A DNA stretch of 36,359 nt from Streptococcus sp. DD13 (lineage in GTDB: Bacteria; Bacillota; Bacilli; Lactobacillales; Streptococcaceae), in contig NZ_KQ969506.1 in NCBI RefSeq assembly GCF_001578875.1, forward strand, positions 1,313,584-1,349,942, given 5' to 3'. The position numbers and the translations under genes were made by a program. Below, in pieces: positions 25,731-36,137 of the stretch. Each line of letters begins with the position of its first letter. Positions within the stretch are counted from its first letter, which is position 1. Below the pieces are notes generated by a model that was not told the DNA's origin, made no database searches, and was given only the letters and a program-made list of their open reading frames with translations.

Positions 25731-26300
25731 ATGGTTAAATTAATAGTTGGTTTAGGAAATCCAGGAACAAAATATCATGAAACCAGGCACAATGTTGGAT
25801 TTATGGTGCTTGACAAACTTGTAAAGGAATTATCTCTTCATTTTACAGCAGATGCTATTTTCCAAGCTGAAGTTGCGTCTACTTTTCTAGATGGAGAAAA
25901 AGTATATTTCGTAAAACCTACCACTTTTATGAATGAATCAGGGAAGGCAGTGCATGCTTTCTTGTCTTATTACAATATCTCTGTGACTGATTTACTGGTC
26001 ATTTATGATGATTTGGATATGGAAGTTGGGAAAATCCGCTTCCGTAAAAATGGTTCAGCAGGTGGTCACAATGGAATCAAATCCATTATAGCGCATATCG
26101 GAACACAAGAATTTGATCGGATTAAGATAGGAATTGGAAGACCCCAAAAAGGGATGACTGTCGTTCATCACGTACTGGGAAAATTTCGAGAAGAAGACAA
26201 AATTACAATTGACTTAGCGATTGAAAAAGTTGACAATGCTATCAAGTATTATTTACAAGAAGATGATAGTGAAAAAATAATGAGAAAGTTTAATGGATAA
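25731..26300 (+). CDS. pth: Peptidyl-tRNA hydrolase
   Basis: Releases peptides from peptidyl-tRNA dropped by ribosomes. The 189-aa protein has catalytic His20 and Asn10 in [21 protein letters not shown], Asn68-region FMNESG, and Asp in [16 protein letters not shown], followed by [12 protein letters not shown]. All are conserved. GAGGAG precedes the ATG. The stop codon directly abuts the mfd start, with no bases between, and mfd has no ribosome site of its own, so mfd is translationally coupled to pth. Confidence 0.97.
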   Translation: MVKLIVGLGNPGTKYHETRHNVGFMVLDKLVKELSLHFTADAIFQAEVASTFLDGEKVYFVKPTTFMNESGKAVHAFLSYYNISVTDLLVIYDDLDMEVGKIRFRKNGSAGGHNGIKSIIAHIGTQEFDRIKIGIGRPQKGMTVVHHVLGKFREEDKITIDLAIEKVDNAIKYYLQEDDSEKIMRKFNG

Positions 26301-29300
26301 ATGGATATAAAAGATCTTATCAGTCAAGGACAACATGTCCAAAAATGGCAAAAAGGAATTAAAAAAGAGAATCGTCAACTTTTGTTGGGTTTGTCTCAAT
26401 CAATCAAGCATCTGGTAATGGCTTCTGCTTTAGATCAATTTACAAATAAAATTGTAGTTATGACTTCAACCCAAAATGAGTCTGAAAAAATCTCAACGGA
26501 CCTTGCTTCTCTGGTAGGGGATGATAAGGTTTACCAGTTTTTTACAGATGATTCCCCCATCGCGGAATTTGTCTTTTCTTCCAAAGATCGAAATCAATCT
26601 CGTATTGAGGCCTTAAATTTTCTTCTAGATAAAGAAAAAGAGGGTTTTTTAGTTCTCAATTATGCTGCAATACGCATTCTGTTACCTACAGTCAATCAAT
26701 ACCAAGACAGTTTTATTGAGTTGACTGTCGGTCAAGAAAAAGAAATTGACACTATTGTAAACCTTTTATCAAGAACTGGCTATAAAAAAGTATCTCGTGT
26801 TTTGACAATAGGTGAATTTAGTCGTAGGGGAGACATTTTAGATATTTACGATAGTCGTTTAGAACAACCTATTCGGATTGAATTTTTTGGTGATGAAATA
26901 GATGGCATCCGATTCTTTGATATAGAAAAGCAAACCTCCATCTCCAATCTAGATAGTATTCGTATTCATCCAGCGTCGGAAGTAATTTTAAATAAAGAAG
27001 ATTTTAAGCGAGCAGAAGAAAAGATAAAAAAGGCAATTGAACACTCTTCAAATGGAGAACAAACTTCTTATCTAGAAGAGGTACTAGCTGACTGTAAAAG
27101 TGGTTATCGTCACCCAGATCTACGGAAATTTCTCTCGTTTTTCTATGAAAAAGAGAGGACAATCTTAGATTATCTTCCTCAGCAAACCCCAATTTTTTAC
27201 GATGATTTTCATAAAATCATGGAAAAGCATGCTCAATTTGAAAAGGAAGCTGCAGAGTTGTTGACAGAAGATTTACAGAAAGGTAAAGCTGTTTCTTCCC
27301 TCTCTTACTTTGCAGATAGCTATCAAAAAATCCGGAAACACCTTCCTTCTACTTTCTTTTCTTCTTTCCAAAGAGGACTTGGAAATCTCACATTTGATGC
27401 CATCTACCAGTTTACCCAGCATTCCATGCAAGAATTTTTTCATCAGATGCCTCTCTTGATAGAAACGATTCACCGGTATGAAAAGTCTGGATACACTGTG
27501 CTTTTACAGGCTTCATCAGAACAATCTCTACACAACCTGAAAAAAAGTTTAGAAGACTATCAACTCTCTTATCCTATCCATTCCGCTCAAGAACTTGTTT
27601 TAGGGGAGACCCAATTGTTTGTTGGTCAATTAGCTAGCGGATTTCAGTTTTTAGACGAAAAAATCGCTCTCATAACCGAAAAGGAAATTTTTAATAAAAA
27701 GATTAAAAAGCGATTACGGAGGAAAAATATCTCCAATGCTGAGCGAATAAAGGATTACAACGAGTTAGAAGTGGGAGATTATGTTGTCCACCATGTGCAT
27801 GGAATAGGACAATACCTAGGAATTGAAACAATCGAAATTTCAGGAATTCATAGGGACTATATCACTATCCAATATCAGCAATCAGACCGGATTTCATTAC
27901 CTGTAGAGCAGATTGATCAACTGTCTAAGTATGTAGCCTCAGATGGAAAAACACCTAAAATCAATAAATTAAATGATGGTCGTTTTCAAAAAACAAAACA
28001 AAGGTCCAAAAACAGGTTGAAGATATCGCTGATGATTTGATTCAATTATATGCTGAACGAAGCCAATTAAAAGGGTTCGCCTTCTCTTCGGATGATCGAA
28101 ACCAGGAGGAATTTGACAATTTCTTTACTTACGTAGAGACTGAGGATCAATTGCGCTCTATTCGAGAAATAAAATCGGATATGGAAAAAGAACAACCAAT
28201 GGATCGATTGCTTGTAGGAGATGTTGGGTTTGGGAAAACAGAAGTGGCTATGCGGGCAGCTTTTAAGGCAGTTAATGATGGAAAACAAGTAGCTGTTTTG
28301 GTCCCCACAACCGTCCTTGCCCAGCAACATTTCACGAACTTTACAGAGCGTTTTTCAGAATTTGCTGTGACAGTAGCGGTATTGAGCCGTTTTCAGACGA
28401 AGAGTGAACAAGAAGAAATTCTGAATAAGGTGAAAAAGGGCCAGATTGATATTGTTATTGGAACTCATCGCCTCTTATCAAAAGACGTACAATTTTCTGA
28501 TTTAGGTTTACTAGTGATTGACGAAGAGCAGCGATTTGGTGTCAAGCATAAGGAAATGCTGAAGGAATTAAAAAAGAGAATCGATGTCCTAACCTTAACT
28601 GCCACCCCTATTCCCCGAACCCTGCATATGTCTATGTTAGGTATTCGTGACTTGTCTATTATTGAAACACCTCCTACGGATCGGTATCCTGTACAAACTT
28701 ATGTGATGGAGACCAATCCAACGGTTATTCGTGATGCCATCTTACGCGAACTAGATCGAGGTGGTCAAGTTTACTACCTTTACAATAAAATTGACACGAT
28801 TGAACAGAAAGTTTCTGAACTCCGTGAATTAGTACCAGAAGCTTCGATTGGCTTTATTCATGGTCGAATGTCCGAGATCGAATTAGAAAGTACTCTTTTT
28901 TCCTTTATTGAGGGCGAATACGACGTACTGGTGACAACCACCATTATTGAGACAGGAGTGGATATTCCAAATGCAAATACCTTATTCATTGAAAATGCAG
29001 ATCACATGGGATTGTCAACCTTATATCAATTACGTGGTCGTGTTGGTCGTACCAATCGCATTGCCTACGCCTATCTGATGTATCGCCCAGACAAGACCTT
29101 GACAGAAATTTCAGAAAAACGATTAGAGGCTATTAAGGGGTTTACAGAATTAGGTTCTGGATTTAAGATTGCCATGCAGGATTTGTCCATACGGGGTGCA
29201 GGGAACCTTCTTGGAGCAGCTCAAAGTGGCTTTATTGACTCAGTCGGCTATGAGCTATACTCGCAGTTGCTTGAAGAAGCTATTTTACAAAAACAGGGAA

Positions 29301-29803
29301 AACAACAAAAACGACAGAAGTCTAACAGTGAAATTCTTCTTCAGATTGATGCTTATCTTCCAGAGGATTATATTGCAGATCAACGACAAAAAATTGAAAT
29401 TTACAAACGTATCAAGGAGATTGACAGTCGTGTAAACTACGAAGAGTTACAAATTGAATTAATGGATCGCTTTGGGGAATATCCGGATGTAGTGGCTTAT
29501 TTACTGGAGATTGGTTTACTAAAATACTTCGCTGATCAGGTCTTTGTGGAAAAAATAGAAAGGAAACAGGAGACTGTAATGGTGCTTTTCGAACCTATAG
29601 CTGGTCAGTATTTTTTAACACAGGATTATTTCCAAGCTTTGTCTAGAACCACCTTGAAGGCTCGTATTGCTGAAGAAAATGGAAAAATAATGGTCGTTTT
29701 TGGAATTCGTCAGAAAAAGGATTATGAAATTTTGGAAGGTTTGATGACTTTTTGTGAACAACTTGTCCAAATCAAAGAAAGCAAAAAAACAGAAAATGAT
29801 TAA
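26301..29803 (+). pseudogene. mfd: Transcription-repair coupling factor Mfd, interrupted by a frameshift
   Basis: Mfd removes stalled RNA polymerase and recruits UvrA. The gene is in two frames: 26301-28040 (579 codons) and, one frame over, from about 28003 to 29803. Part 1 holds the UvrB-like region and the polymerase-interacting domain (VVHHVHGIGQYLGIE). Part 2 holds the helicase: Walker A GDVGFGKTEVA, DEEQRFG box, TATPIPRT and QLRGRVGR, then the C-terminal domain. Near 28000 the sequence CAA-AGG-TCC should read CAA-AAG-GTC-C; one A is missing from the run at 28000-28002. Restoring it gives QKTKQKVQKQVEDIADD and a 1167-aa protein of normal length. It could be a genuine mutation or a base-calling error; no standard slippery heptamer is seen. 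Confidence 0.9.
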
Positions 29804-29897
29804 ATGAACGATATCTATAATATCGTAGCAATGAGAAAGTTTTCCTCAGTTTTTATTGAAAAGATGGAATTTCAATCTCCGAGATTTTCACCAGAGA

Positions 29898-30072
29898 GTG
29901 GGACAGAAATCGGTCATTCGCTAGAATTCGATTTCGTCGTCCCACCTCCGCACAGTTGAGTAGGGCTGTAAATGCTGATGAAATCAGCCTAGTAGAGCCC
30001 ACTCAACCGCTGCGTCTTGCTCGACAATCCAAAAACAATGGAGAGGCTAGGACTTTTGTTCCAGCCTCTTTA
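29898..30072. repeat. Streptococcal-type intergenic repeat with nested hairpins
   Basis: The 354-base gap between mfd and rqcP contains no credible gene but holds three consecutive hairpins. (1) GTGGGAC (29898-29904) with GTCCCAC (29939-29945), enclosing GAAATCG/CGATTTC. (2) GTTGAGT-a-GGGCT (29955-29967) with AGCCC-ACTCAAC (29996-30007), enclosing GCTGAT/ATCAGC. (3) GAGGCT-a-GGA with TCC-AGCCTC (30043-30068), followed by TTTAC. From memory, sequences beginning GAGTGGGACAGAAATCGG recur between genes of S. suis-like streptococci, so this is likely a dispersed non-coding repeat; the last stem may terminate the mfd transcript. A short 7-bp hairpin also lies at 29808-29826. Confidence 0.6.
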
Positions 30073-30118
30073 CATTTTGGTAACAAACCCTATCCAATTC
30101 TACTTTTTGCCAAAAAAA

Positions 30119-30127
30119 TGGTAAAAT
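30119..30127 (+). promoter_or_regulatory. Extended -10 promoter of rqcP
   Basis: TGGTAAAAT is an extended -10 about 30 bases before the rqcP ATG. The gene has a GAGGGAAAA ribosome site. Confidence 0.5.
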
Positions 30128-30157
30128 AAGAGAGTTATAAAAGAAGAGGGAAAAAGT

Positions 30158-30430
30158 ATGCGTCTAGATAAATATCTGAAAGTATCACGAATCATCAAAC
30201 GCCGAACAGTAGCTAAGGAAGTTGCCGATAAAGGAAGAATCAAAGTGAATGGCATTTTAGCCAAATCTTCTACAGTCTTAAAAACGAATGACGAAATTGA
30301 AATTCGTTTTGGAAATAAGGTATTGACGGTCCGTGTCTTAGAAATGAAAGATTCTACTAAAAAAGAAGATGCAGCAAGCATGTATGAAATTTTAAGTGAG
30401 AAAAGGATTGAAACAGATGGAGAGAGATAA
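30158..30430 (+). CDS. rqcP: S4-domain ribosome quality-control factor RqcP (YabO/HslR type)
   Basis: A 90-aa protein consisting almost entirely of an S4 RNA-binding domain: [32 protein letters not shown] gives the two helices and loop that contact RNA. In Bacillus the homologue (YabO, RqcP) stabilises peptidyl-tRNA on obstructed 50S subunits and supports alanine tailing by RqcH. The C-terminal 20 residues are charged. The gene overlaps divIC by 14 bases. It begins the run rqcP-divIC-small ORF-serine hydrolase-tilS-hpt-ftsH. The mfd-rqcP-divIC neighbourhood is widely conserved. Confidence 0.9.
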   Translation: MRLDKYLKVSRIIKRRTVAKEVADKGRIKVNGILAKSSTVLKTNDEIEIRFGNKVLTVRVLEMKDSTKKEDAASMYEILSEKRIETDGER

Positions 30431-30788
30431 TGTCCTCCAAATGAATAATCATTTTATTCAAGAGGAAATAAAAAAAAGACGACAAGATGAGCGAGAGAAC
30501 CGGAAACGGAATCGTTTTATGGGAATTATCCTAATATTTGCTGTATTTTTATTTATCCTTCCAACCTTTAACCTCGTTCAGAGTTATCAGGAATTGCAGT
30601 CTCACCATCAACAATTAGCTGTTTTAAAAAGGGAGAATGAAAAGTTAACGGCAAAACATCTGGAAGAACAAGCTTTGGTTAAGAAATTAGAAGACAATGA
30701 TTTTGCCTTAAAATATGTTCGTGCCAAATACCAGTATTCTAAAGAGGGAGAATTTGTCTACAATATCCCTGGTTTATTACCAAAATGA
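30417..30788 (+). CDS. divIC: Septum formation initiator DivIC (FtsB-like)
   Basis: Bitopic divisome protein that works with DivIB and FtsL to control septal peptidoglycan synthesis. I choose the ATG at 30417 ([13 protein letters not shown], 123 aa) because AAAAGGA lies about 9 bases upstream and streptococcal homologues start similarly. An in-frame GTG at 30396 would add 7 residues without a ribosome site. Layout: a basic cytoplasmic segment (about 14-33), one TM helix (about 34-54, [16 protein letters not shown]), then an external leucine-zipper-like coiled coil (about 58-95) and the conserved [20 protein letters not shown] end. Confidence 0.93.
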   Translation: MERDNVLQMNNHFIQEEIKKRRQDERENRKRNRFMGIILIFAVFLFILPTFNLVQSYQELQSHHQQLAVLKRENEKLTAKHLEEQALVKKLEDNDFALKYVRAKYQYSKEGEFVYNIPGLLPK

Positions 30789-30925
30789 TGAAAAATAATC
30801 GAGATAATATTGTTAAAGTCGTGGAAACCTTTCTAGGTTATTCAGATGAAAAATTAGAGGAATTATCCAAAAAGAATCAAGAGTTAAAGGTAAAAGTAGA
30901 AAAGGAAAGGGATAACAATGCGTAA
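30785..30925 (+). CDS. Conserved 46-aa streptococcal small protein
   Basis: A short gene, ATG at 30785 (or the second ATG at 30788), stop at 30923-30925. The protein begins [20 protein letters not shown], continues with DEKLEELSKKNQEL and ends in a Lys/Glu-rich helix. It overlaps the divIC stop by 4 bases and the start of the next gene by 8 bases, so it is packed into the operon and probably translationally coupled. As I recall, pneumococcus has a similar small hypothetical protein (FLGYSDEKLEEL core) at the same place. No transmembrane segment; likely amphipathic helix. Function unknown. Confidence 0.75.
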   Translation: MMKNNRDNIVKVVETFLGYSDEKLEELSKKNQELKVKVEKERDNNA

Positions 30926-32197
30926 ATATTTATTTCTGATGTTGTTGCCTGTTCTATGTGTTCCCCTTCTTACAGATAGCTTAGAAATTGAATTTAAACT
31001 AACCAATCAAGAAAAATATGAATTCACCCAACAAGCGTATCAATTTGATTTTCAAAAAATTCCGCAGCATCCTCTGACTATAAAAGAAATCGACACCTTT
31101 TCCACAGCTGATTTGAGTAAAAAAAATGGGAAAATTTCAGCTCATACTTCCTTATCCATCCAATCTATCAAGGTGAATGATCAAGGGAAAAAGATTTTCG
31201 AATTAAAACAGGGCAGTTTTATTCTTGCTGATACGCGAAATATTGCAGATGATATTGTCCAGGGACAACGCAGTGTAGATCAGACTTTTTGGACAAAAAA
31301 AGATATTCATGTATATCAAGAACCAACTGGAGGACAGCTTAAGATATTGCCAAATGCGCTTGCTTCCTATCAGCCAGTACAAGTATCAAAAATTGTGACA
31401 ACTGTCCGAGGAGAATTTGCTTTTGTTGAAGGAAAAGGTTATCTTCCTCTTCAAGAGTTATCGGAGACGGACAATCGTATTGAGCTGGTTCAATCTGTAT
31501 TAGAAAAAAATATAATTCCCCATCTTATTCCGTCTATGTCAAGCAAATTGAAACAGGACAGATAGCAGGAATTCGATCAGATCAGCAGATGTATTCTGCG
31601 AGCGTAACAAAACTTCTCTATTTATACTATGCACAATATCAGCTGAATGAAGGAAACGTTAAACTTTCTGATTCTTTGACATACACAGAGGCAGTTCATC
31701 AATTTTCTGGAGCTTATGATCCAGCAGGAAGTGGTAGTTTACCAAAGACTGCGGATGGTAAGAAGTATACACTACAAGATGTGATAAACCGAACTGCTAA
31801 AGAATCAGATAATGTCGGGAGTAATTTACTTGGTTATTATATAGCGAATCAGTCAGACAGCATTTTTAAATCGAAAATTGCAGAAACTTTTGATGGAATT
31901 TGGGATGTAGAAAAGCGGGATGCGTCAGCTAAAATGGCTGGACAGATTATGGAAGCTATTTATCACCAAGGAGGATTTGTGTTAGATAGTCTGTCCTCTA
32001 CCAATTATGATACGGAACGGATCTCCAAAAATATTCCAGTTAAAGTAGCTCATAAAATTGGAGATGCCTATGATTATCGTCATGATGTGGCAGTAGTGTA
32101 TGCAGATAGTCCCTTTATCTTATCTATTTTCACCAATCAATCAGATTATGATACTATTTCGAAAATTGCAAAGGACGTATACGATATTCTAAAATGA
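30918..32197 (+). pseudogene. Class A beta-lactamase-like serine hydrolase, interrupted by a frameshift
   Basis: Exported protein of about 426 aa in two frames. Part 1 (30918-31565) has a signal peptide (MRKYLFLMLLPVLCVPLLT) and a ~190-aa extracytoplasmic region. Part 2 runs to 32197 and holds the serine-hydrolase fold: SxxK motif SVTK in MYSASVTKL, SDN (KESDNVGSNLLGYY), and a KxG-like AHKIGDAYDY. The break lies in the A run at 31504-31510 (7 A). One more A gives EKKYNSPSYSVYVKQIETGQ, which lines up with the pneumococcal homologue at this locus as I recall it, and joins smoothly into part 2. A role at the cell envelope is inferred; real beta-lactamase activity is not expected. The end overlaps tilS by 4 bases. 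Confidence 0.88.
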
Positions 32198-33465
32198 TAC
32201 AAGAAAAATTTTTAAAAGTGGCTCAAGATGGTCACTTTTTTGATAAACATAAGAAGGTATTGGTAGCCGTCTCTGGCGGTAAAGATTCAATGAATCTGCT
32301 CGATCTTCTCTATCAATTTAGAGAGTCTCTGGATATTGAATTAGGAATGGTGCACATTAACCACGGGCAAAGAGAGGAAAATCGGACAGAAGAAGACTAT
32401 CTAGAACGTTTAAGTAGGCAACTACATATTCCTTTTTATTGTGCTCATTTTAAAGGGAAATTTACAGAAGAAAATGCTCGAAATTTTCGCTATGATTTTT
32501 TTAGAAAGATCATGGAAAGTGAAGGATATACAGCTCTTACAACCGCACATCAGGCAGATGATCAGGCTGAAACCATCTTAATGCGGTTTATTCGGTCGAC
32601 TCGTTTACGCTATCTATCGGGAATTCCAGAAGTGAGGCCTTTTGGTCCTGGAGAACTCATCCGTCCTTTATTACGCTTCAAAAAGGAAGAATTATCAGAA
32701 GTTTTTTATTTTGAAGATTGTTCGAATCAGACTTCACACTACTTTAGAAATAGAGTACGAAATACCCTACTTCCCCTATTAAAGGATGAAAATTCCAACA
32801 TGGTTGATGGATTACTCCGAATAGGAAAAGAAGTGTCGCTCTATCAAGAGGCTTTTTTAAATCTGATTCAGGGAATCGATATCTGCTCTGTTCCTGTATT
32901 TCAACAATCCTCCTCTGCTGTTCAATCCCTTTTCTTACAACACTATTTGACAGAGTTTCCTGATTTGCAAGTTAGTCAAGAACAGTTTGACCAGATATTA
33001 GGGATCCTCAATCATAAGGCTAACTATTTTCATTCTCTGAAAGGCCCCTACTTTCTTAAAAAGGACTATGATCGATTTGAGATTACAAAAATCAGACCAA
33101 AGGAGGATGAAGATGAGGATCCGATTGTGGTACAATTTGGTGATGTTATTGAACAGGAACATCTAGTAATCGGTTTTGGAACTGAAATTCCTCAATGGGA
33201 TCAGGAATTTTTCGTTTTAAAAGATCTTCCCGTCTGTATTCGTCAGAGGCAAGCAGGAGACCAGATCCTATTGAACGGCCATCATAAAAAACTAGGTCGA
33301 TATTTTATAGATAAAAAGGTGCCACTGAGGCTTCGAAATGGTCGAATTGTCATTGAACAGAACCATGAAATTTATGGTATAGTCAATCATATATCAAGTG
33401 ATTTGAGTAAACAATTAAAAAATGATATAATGAAAGCTAAATTGTATATAAAAATGAAAGAGTAA
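32194..33465 (+). CDS. tilS: tRNA(Ile)-lysidine synthase
   Basis: Converts C34 of the CAU-anticodon tRNA-Ile to lysidine so that it reads AUA; essential in most bacteria. In 423 aa: the N-terminal PP-loop ATP-pyrophosphatase domain with SGGKDS at residues 27-32, the HINHGQRE segment, and [17 protein letters not shown], which together form the active site. Then come the linker and the C-terminal tRNA-binding domain ([12 protein letters not shown] ... [15 protein letters not shown]). It begins within the stop region of the serine hydrolase and is followed by hpt after 4 bases; the tilS-hpt-ftsH order is conserved in Firmicutes. Confidence 0.97.
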   Translation: MIQEKFLKVAQDGHFFDKHKKVLVAVSGGKDSMNLLDLLYQFRESLDIELGMVHINHGQREENRTEEDYLERLSRQLHIPFYCAHFKGKFTEENARNFRYDFFRKIMESEGYTALTTAHQADDQAETILMRFIRSTRLRYLSGIPEVRPFGPGELIRPLLRFKKEELSEVFYFEDCSNQTSHYFRNRVRNTLLPLLKDENSNMVDGLLRIGKEVSLYQEAFLNLIQGIDICSVPVFQQSSSAVQSLFLQHYLTEFPDLQVSQEQFDQILGILNHKANYFHSLKGPYFLKKDYDRFEITKIRPKEDEDEDPIVVQFGDVIEQEHLVIGFGTEIPQWDQEFFVLKDLPVCIRQRQAGDQILLNGHHKKLGRYFIDKKVPLRLRNGRIVIEQNHEIYGIVNHISSDLSKQLKNDIMKAKLYIKMKE

Positions 33466-33469
33466 AAAT

Positions 33470-34012
33470 ATGCTAGAGAACGATATTCAAAAAATCTTAC
33501 TATCTGAAGAAGATATTATTCAAAAAAGCAAAGAACTTGGTCAGCAATTAACACAAGTATTTCAAGAAAAAAATCCACTATTAGTTGGAATTTTAAAAGG
33601 TTCTGTTCCATTTATGGCAGAATTAATCAAGCATATAGATACTCAAATTGAGATGGACTTCATGATCGTTTCAAGTTATCATGGGGGTACAAGCAGTTCA
33701 GGAACTGTTAAGATTGTAAAAGATCTAGATTCGGATATCGCTGGACGTGATCTCATCATCATTGAAGACATTATCGATACAGGACGGACTCTTCAAGCCT
33801 TGAAAAATATCTTGTTAGAACGAAAGGCAGCTTCTGTGACGATCGTGACATTATTAGATAAACCTGAAGGACGAGTTGTTGACATTGAAGCAGATTACAC
33901 TGGATTCGTAATTCCTAATGAATTTGTAGTTGGTTATGGATTAGATTATGATGAACATTATCGTAATTTACCATATGTTGGCGTTCTAAAAGAAGAAGTT
34001 TATAAAAACTAA
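33470..34012 (+). CDS. hpt: Hypoxanthine phosphoribosyltransferase
   Basis: Purine salvage enzyme forming IMP (and GMP) from hypoxanthine (guanine) and PRPP. In 180 aa: [15 protein letters not shown] (PRPP-loop, about 38-52), the flexible loop [15 protein letters not shown], the PRPP-binding motif [14 protein letters not shown] near 97-110, and a C-terminal [18 protein letters not shown] purine-binding end. Complete. It sits between tilS and ftsH. The ribosome site is weak (GAAAGAGTAA, overlapping the tilS stop), consistent with coupling. Confidence 0.97.
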   Translation: MLENDIQKILLSEEDIIQKSKELGQQLTQVFQEKNPLLVGILKGSVPFMAELIKHIDTQIEMDFMIVSSYHGGTSSSGTVKIVKDLDSDIAGRDLIIIEDIIDTGRTLQALKNILLERKAASVTIVTLLDKPEGRVVDIEADYTGFVIPNEFVVGYGLDYDEHYRNLPYVGVLKEEVYKN

Positions 34013-34028
34013 AAAGGATGAATGATTT

Positions 34029-36011
34029 ATGAACAAACTAAATAATAATCGAGGATTCATTCGAAACCCCTTCCTAATTCTTATTATTTTAGTGACGTTA
34101 TTATCTGGATATCAATTTTTTGCAGCGAATGGGAATTCTCAGACGCAAGAAATCAGTTATTCAGAAGTGGTGTCTTACTTAGAAAATAATAATGTGGAGG
34201 AAGTTTCTTATCAACCATCAGGAAGTGTCCTCCAGGTTAGCGGGAAGTATAAAAAACCTGTCACACAAGAAAACCAAGCCAGCTTGAGTATTCGCTTTTG
34301 GAATGCAGCTCGGACGAGCACCTATACTGGCTTTACATCGACAGTCTTAGCGTCTGATTCAACTATTGCACAATTAGAAAATTTAGCTAAGAAAAATAAT
34401 GTAAAAGTCAAGGTAATTGCGGAAAGTTCAAATGAATTTTGGGTATCTCTTGTGATGCCACTCGTAATGGTTGGAGCGATTAGTTTTGTCTTTATGCTGA
34501 TGATGCGGCAAGGTGGTGGGGCTAATGGAGCGATGAATTTTGGACGGAATCGTGCAAAAGCTAAAAGTCAATCCGATATCAAAGTACGTTTCCACGATGT
34601 CGCAGGGGCCGAAGAAGAAAAACAAGAACTTGTTGAAGTTGTTGAATTTTTGAAGGATCCTAAAAAATTTACAAAACTTGGCGCGCGAATACCAGCGGGT
34701 GTCTTACTTGAAGGGCCTCCAGGAACAGGTAAAACCTTGTTAGCTAAAGCTGTAGCAGGGGAAGCTGGAGTACCATTCTTTAGTATCTCAGGTTCTGATT
34801 TTGTCGAAATGTTTGTTGGGGTTGGAGCAAGTCGTGTCCGCTCCCTGTTTGAAGATGCTAAAAAAGCAGCACCAGCTATTATCTTTATTGATGAGATTGA
34901 TGCCGTTGGTCGCCAACGTGGAGTGGGTCTAGGTGGAGGAAATGATGAACGCGAACAAACCTTGAACCAACTCTTGATTGAAATGGATGGGTTTGAAGGA
35001 AATGAAGGAATTATTATTATCGCGGCAACTAACCGTAGTGATGTTCTAGACCCTGCCCTTCTTCGTCCTGGTCGTTTTGACCGAAAGGTATTAGTTGGTC
35101 AACCGGATGTTAAAGGTAGAGAGGCTATCCTAAAAGTTCATGCTAAAAATAAGCCATTGGCATCGGATGTTGATTTGAAGTTGGTTGCTCAACAAACACC
35201 TGGATTTGTAGGGGCAGATTTAGAAAATGTCCTCAACGAAGCAGCCCTAGTTGCTGCTAGACGCAACAAAACAGAAATTGATGCATCAGATATTGACGAA
35301 GCAGAAGATCGTGTGATTGCAGGTCCATCTAAAAAAGATCGCCAAATTTCTAAAAAAGAACGCGAAATGGTTGCCTATCATGAAGCAGGGCATACAATTG
35401 TAGGTTTAGTTCTATCTAATGCAAGGAATGTTCACAAGGTCACGATTGTTCCTCGAGGACGAGCTGGTGGGTATATGATTGCACTTCCAAAAGATGACCA
35501 AATGCTCTACTCAAAAGATGACATGAAAGAGCAATTAGCAGGTCTCATGGGTGGTCGTGTAGCGGAGGAAATTATTTTCAACGCCCAAACTACTGGTGCA
35601 TCCAATGACTTTGAGCAAGCTACGCAAATGGCTCGCGCTATGGTAACAGAATATGGAATGAGTGAAAAAATGGGGCCAATGCAGTATGAAGGCAGCCATG
35701 CAATGTTTGGTGCACAAACCACTCAAAAACCAATTTCTGAGCAAACGGCATACGAAATTGATGAAGAAGTCCGTAAGTTGCTTAATGAAGCACGAAACAA
35801 AGCGGCGGAAATTATTCAATCAAATAGAGAAAAACATAAAATTATTGCAGAGGCCCTTTTAGAGTTTGAAACTCTGGATAGTGTCCAAATTAGATCACTT
35901 TTTGAGACTGGAAAAATGCCGGAAAAATCAGATACAGAAACAGAAGAAGCACGTCCTCTTTCTTATACAGAAGTGAAAGAAAAATTGGAAGTAGAAAAAG
36001 AATCTGAATAG
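34029..36011 (+). CDS. ftsH: ATP-dependent membrane zinc metalloprotease FtsH
   Basis: Membrane AAA+ protease that degrades misassembled membrane proteins and regulators. In 660 aa: two TM helices (about 13-30 and 135-155) around an extracytoplasmic domain, then the AAA+ module with Walker [14 protein letters not shown], Walker [16 protein letters not shown], pore motif FVGVGA, and the second region of homology with [18 protein letters not shown]. The M41 protease domain has HEAGH near residue 455 and a downstream Asp ligand region ([11 protein letters not shown]). The acidic C-terminal tail is typical. AAGGATG precedes the start. A strong terminator closes the operon. Confidence 0.98.
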   Translation: MNKLNNNRGFIRNPFLILIILVTLLSGYQFFAANGNSQTQEISYSEVVSYLENNNVEEVSYQPSGSVLQVSGKYKKPVTQENQASLSIRFWNAARTSTYTGFTSTVLASDSTIAQLENLAKKNNVKVKVIAESSNEFWVSLVMPLVMVGAISFVFMLMMRQGGGANGAMNFGRNRAKAKSQSDIKVRFHDVAGAEEEKQELVEVVEFLKDPKKFTKLGARIPAGVLLEGPPGTGKTLLAKAVAGEAGVPFFSISGSDFVEMFVGVGASRVRSLFEDAKKAAPAIIFIDEIDAVGRQRGVGLGGGNDEREQTLNQLLIEMDGFEGNEGIIIIAATNRSDVLDPALLRPGRFDRKVLVGQPDVKGREAILKVHAKNKPLASDVDLKLVAQQTPGFVGADLENVLNEAALVAARRNKTEIDASDIDEAEDRVIAGPSKKDRQISKKEREMVAYHEAGHTIVGLVLSNARNVHKVTIVPRGRAGGYMIALPKDDQMLYSKDDMKEQLAGLMGGRVAEEIIFNAQTTGASNDFEQATQMARAMVTEYGMSEKMGPMQYEGSHAMFGAQTTQKPISEQTAYEIDEEVRKLLNEARNKAAEIIQSNREKHKIIAEALLEFETLDSVQIRSLFETGKMPEKSDTETEEARPLSYTEVKEKLEVEKESE

Positions 36012-36026
36012 GGCATTTTCACCCCC

Positions 36027-36056
36027 ATCTAGCAGCTTAGCTGCTAGATTTTTTTT
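36027..36056 (+). terminator. Terminator after ftsH
   Basis: A perfect 10-bp stem ATCTAGCAGC/GCTGCTAGAT (36027-36036 with 36040-36049), TTA loop, followed by T7 to 36056. It insulates comX from the ftsH operon. Confidence 0.92.
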
Positions 36057-36064
36057 ATTACCAT

Positions 36065-36106
36065 GACATAAATGTCCTGTTGGCCTGGAAAACTATCTGC
36101 TAAAGT
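36065..36106 (+). promoter_or_regulatory. comX promoter with ComR-type operator (ECom box)
   Basis: GACATAAATGTC (36065-36076) is a perfect inverted repeat of the GACAT-N2-ATGTC type bound by the ComR-XIP complex. A -10 candidate TAAAGT (36101-36106) preceded by TGC lies 24 bases further on. There is no consensus -35, as expected for an activator-dependent promoter. This marks the species as a ComRS user rather than a ComDE-only one. Confidence 0.8.
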
Positions 36107-36137
36107 AGAGGAATAAAAGATGAAGGAGATAGGATGA

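Noticed and set aside
27990..28005. Programmed -1 frameshifting in mfd.
   Set aside because: No X-XXY-YYZ slippery heptamer and no clear downstream pseudoknot; mfd is not known to use recoding, so a deletion or base-calling error is simpler.
29804..29959. A 51-codon reading frame starting right after the mfd stop.
   Set aside because: Its second half is read through the intergenic repeat (SGTEIGHSLEFDFVVPPPHS), a typical artefact of such repeats, and there is no ribosome site.
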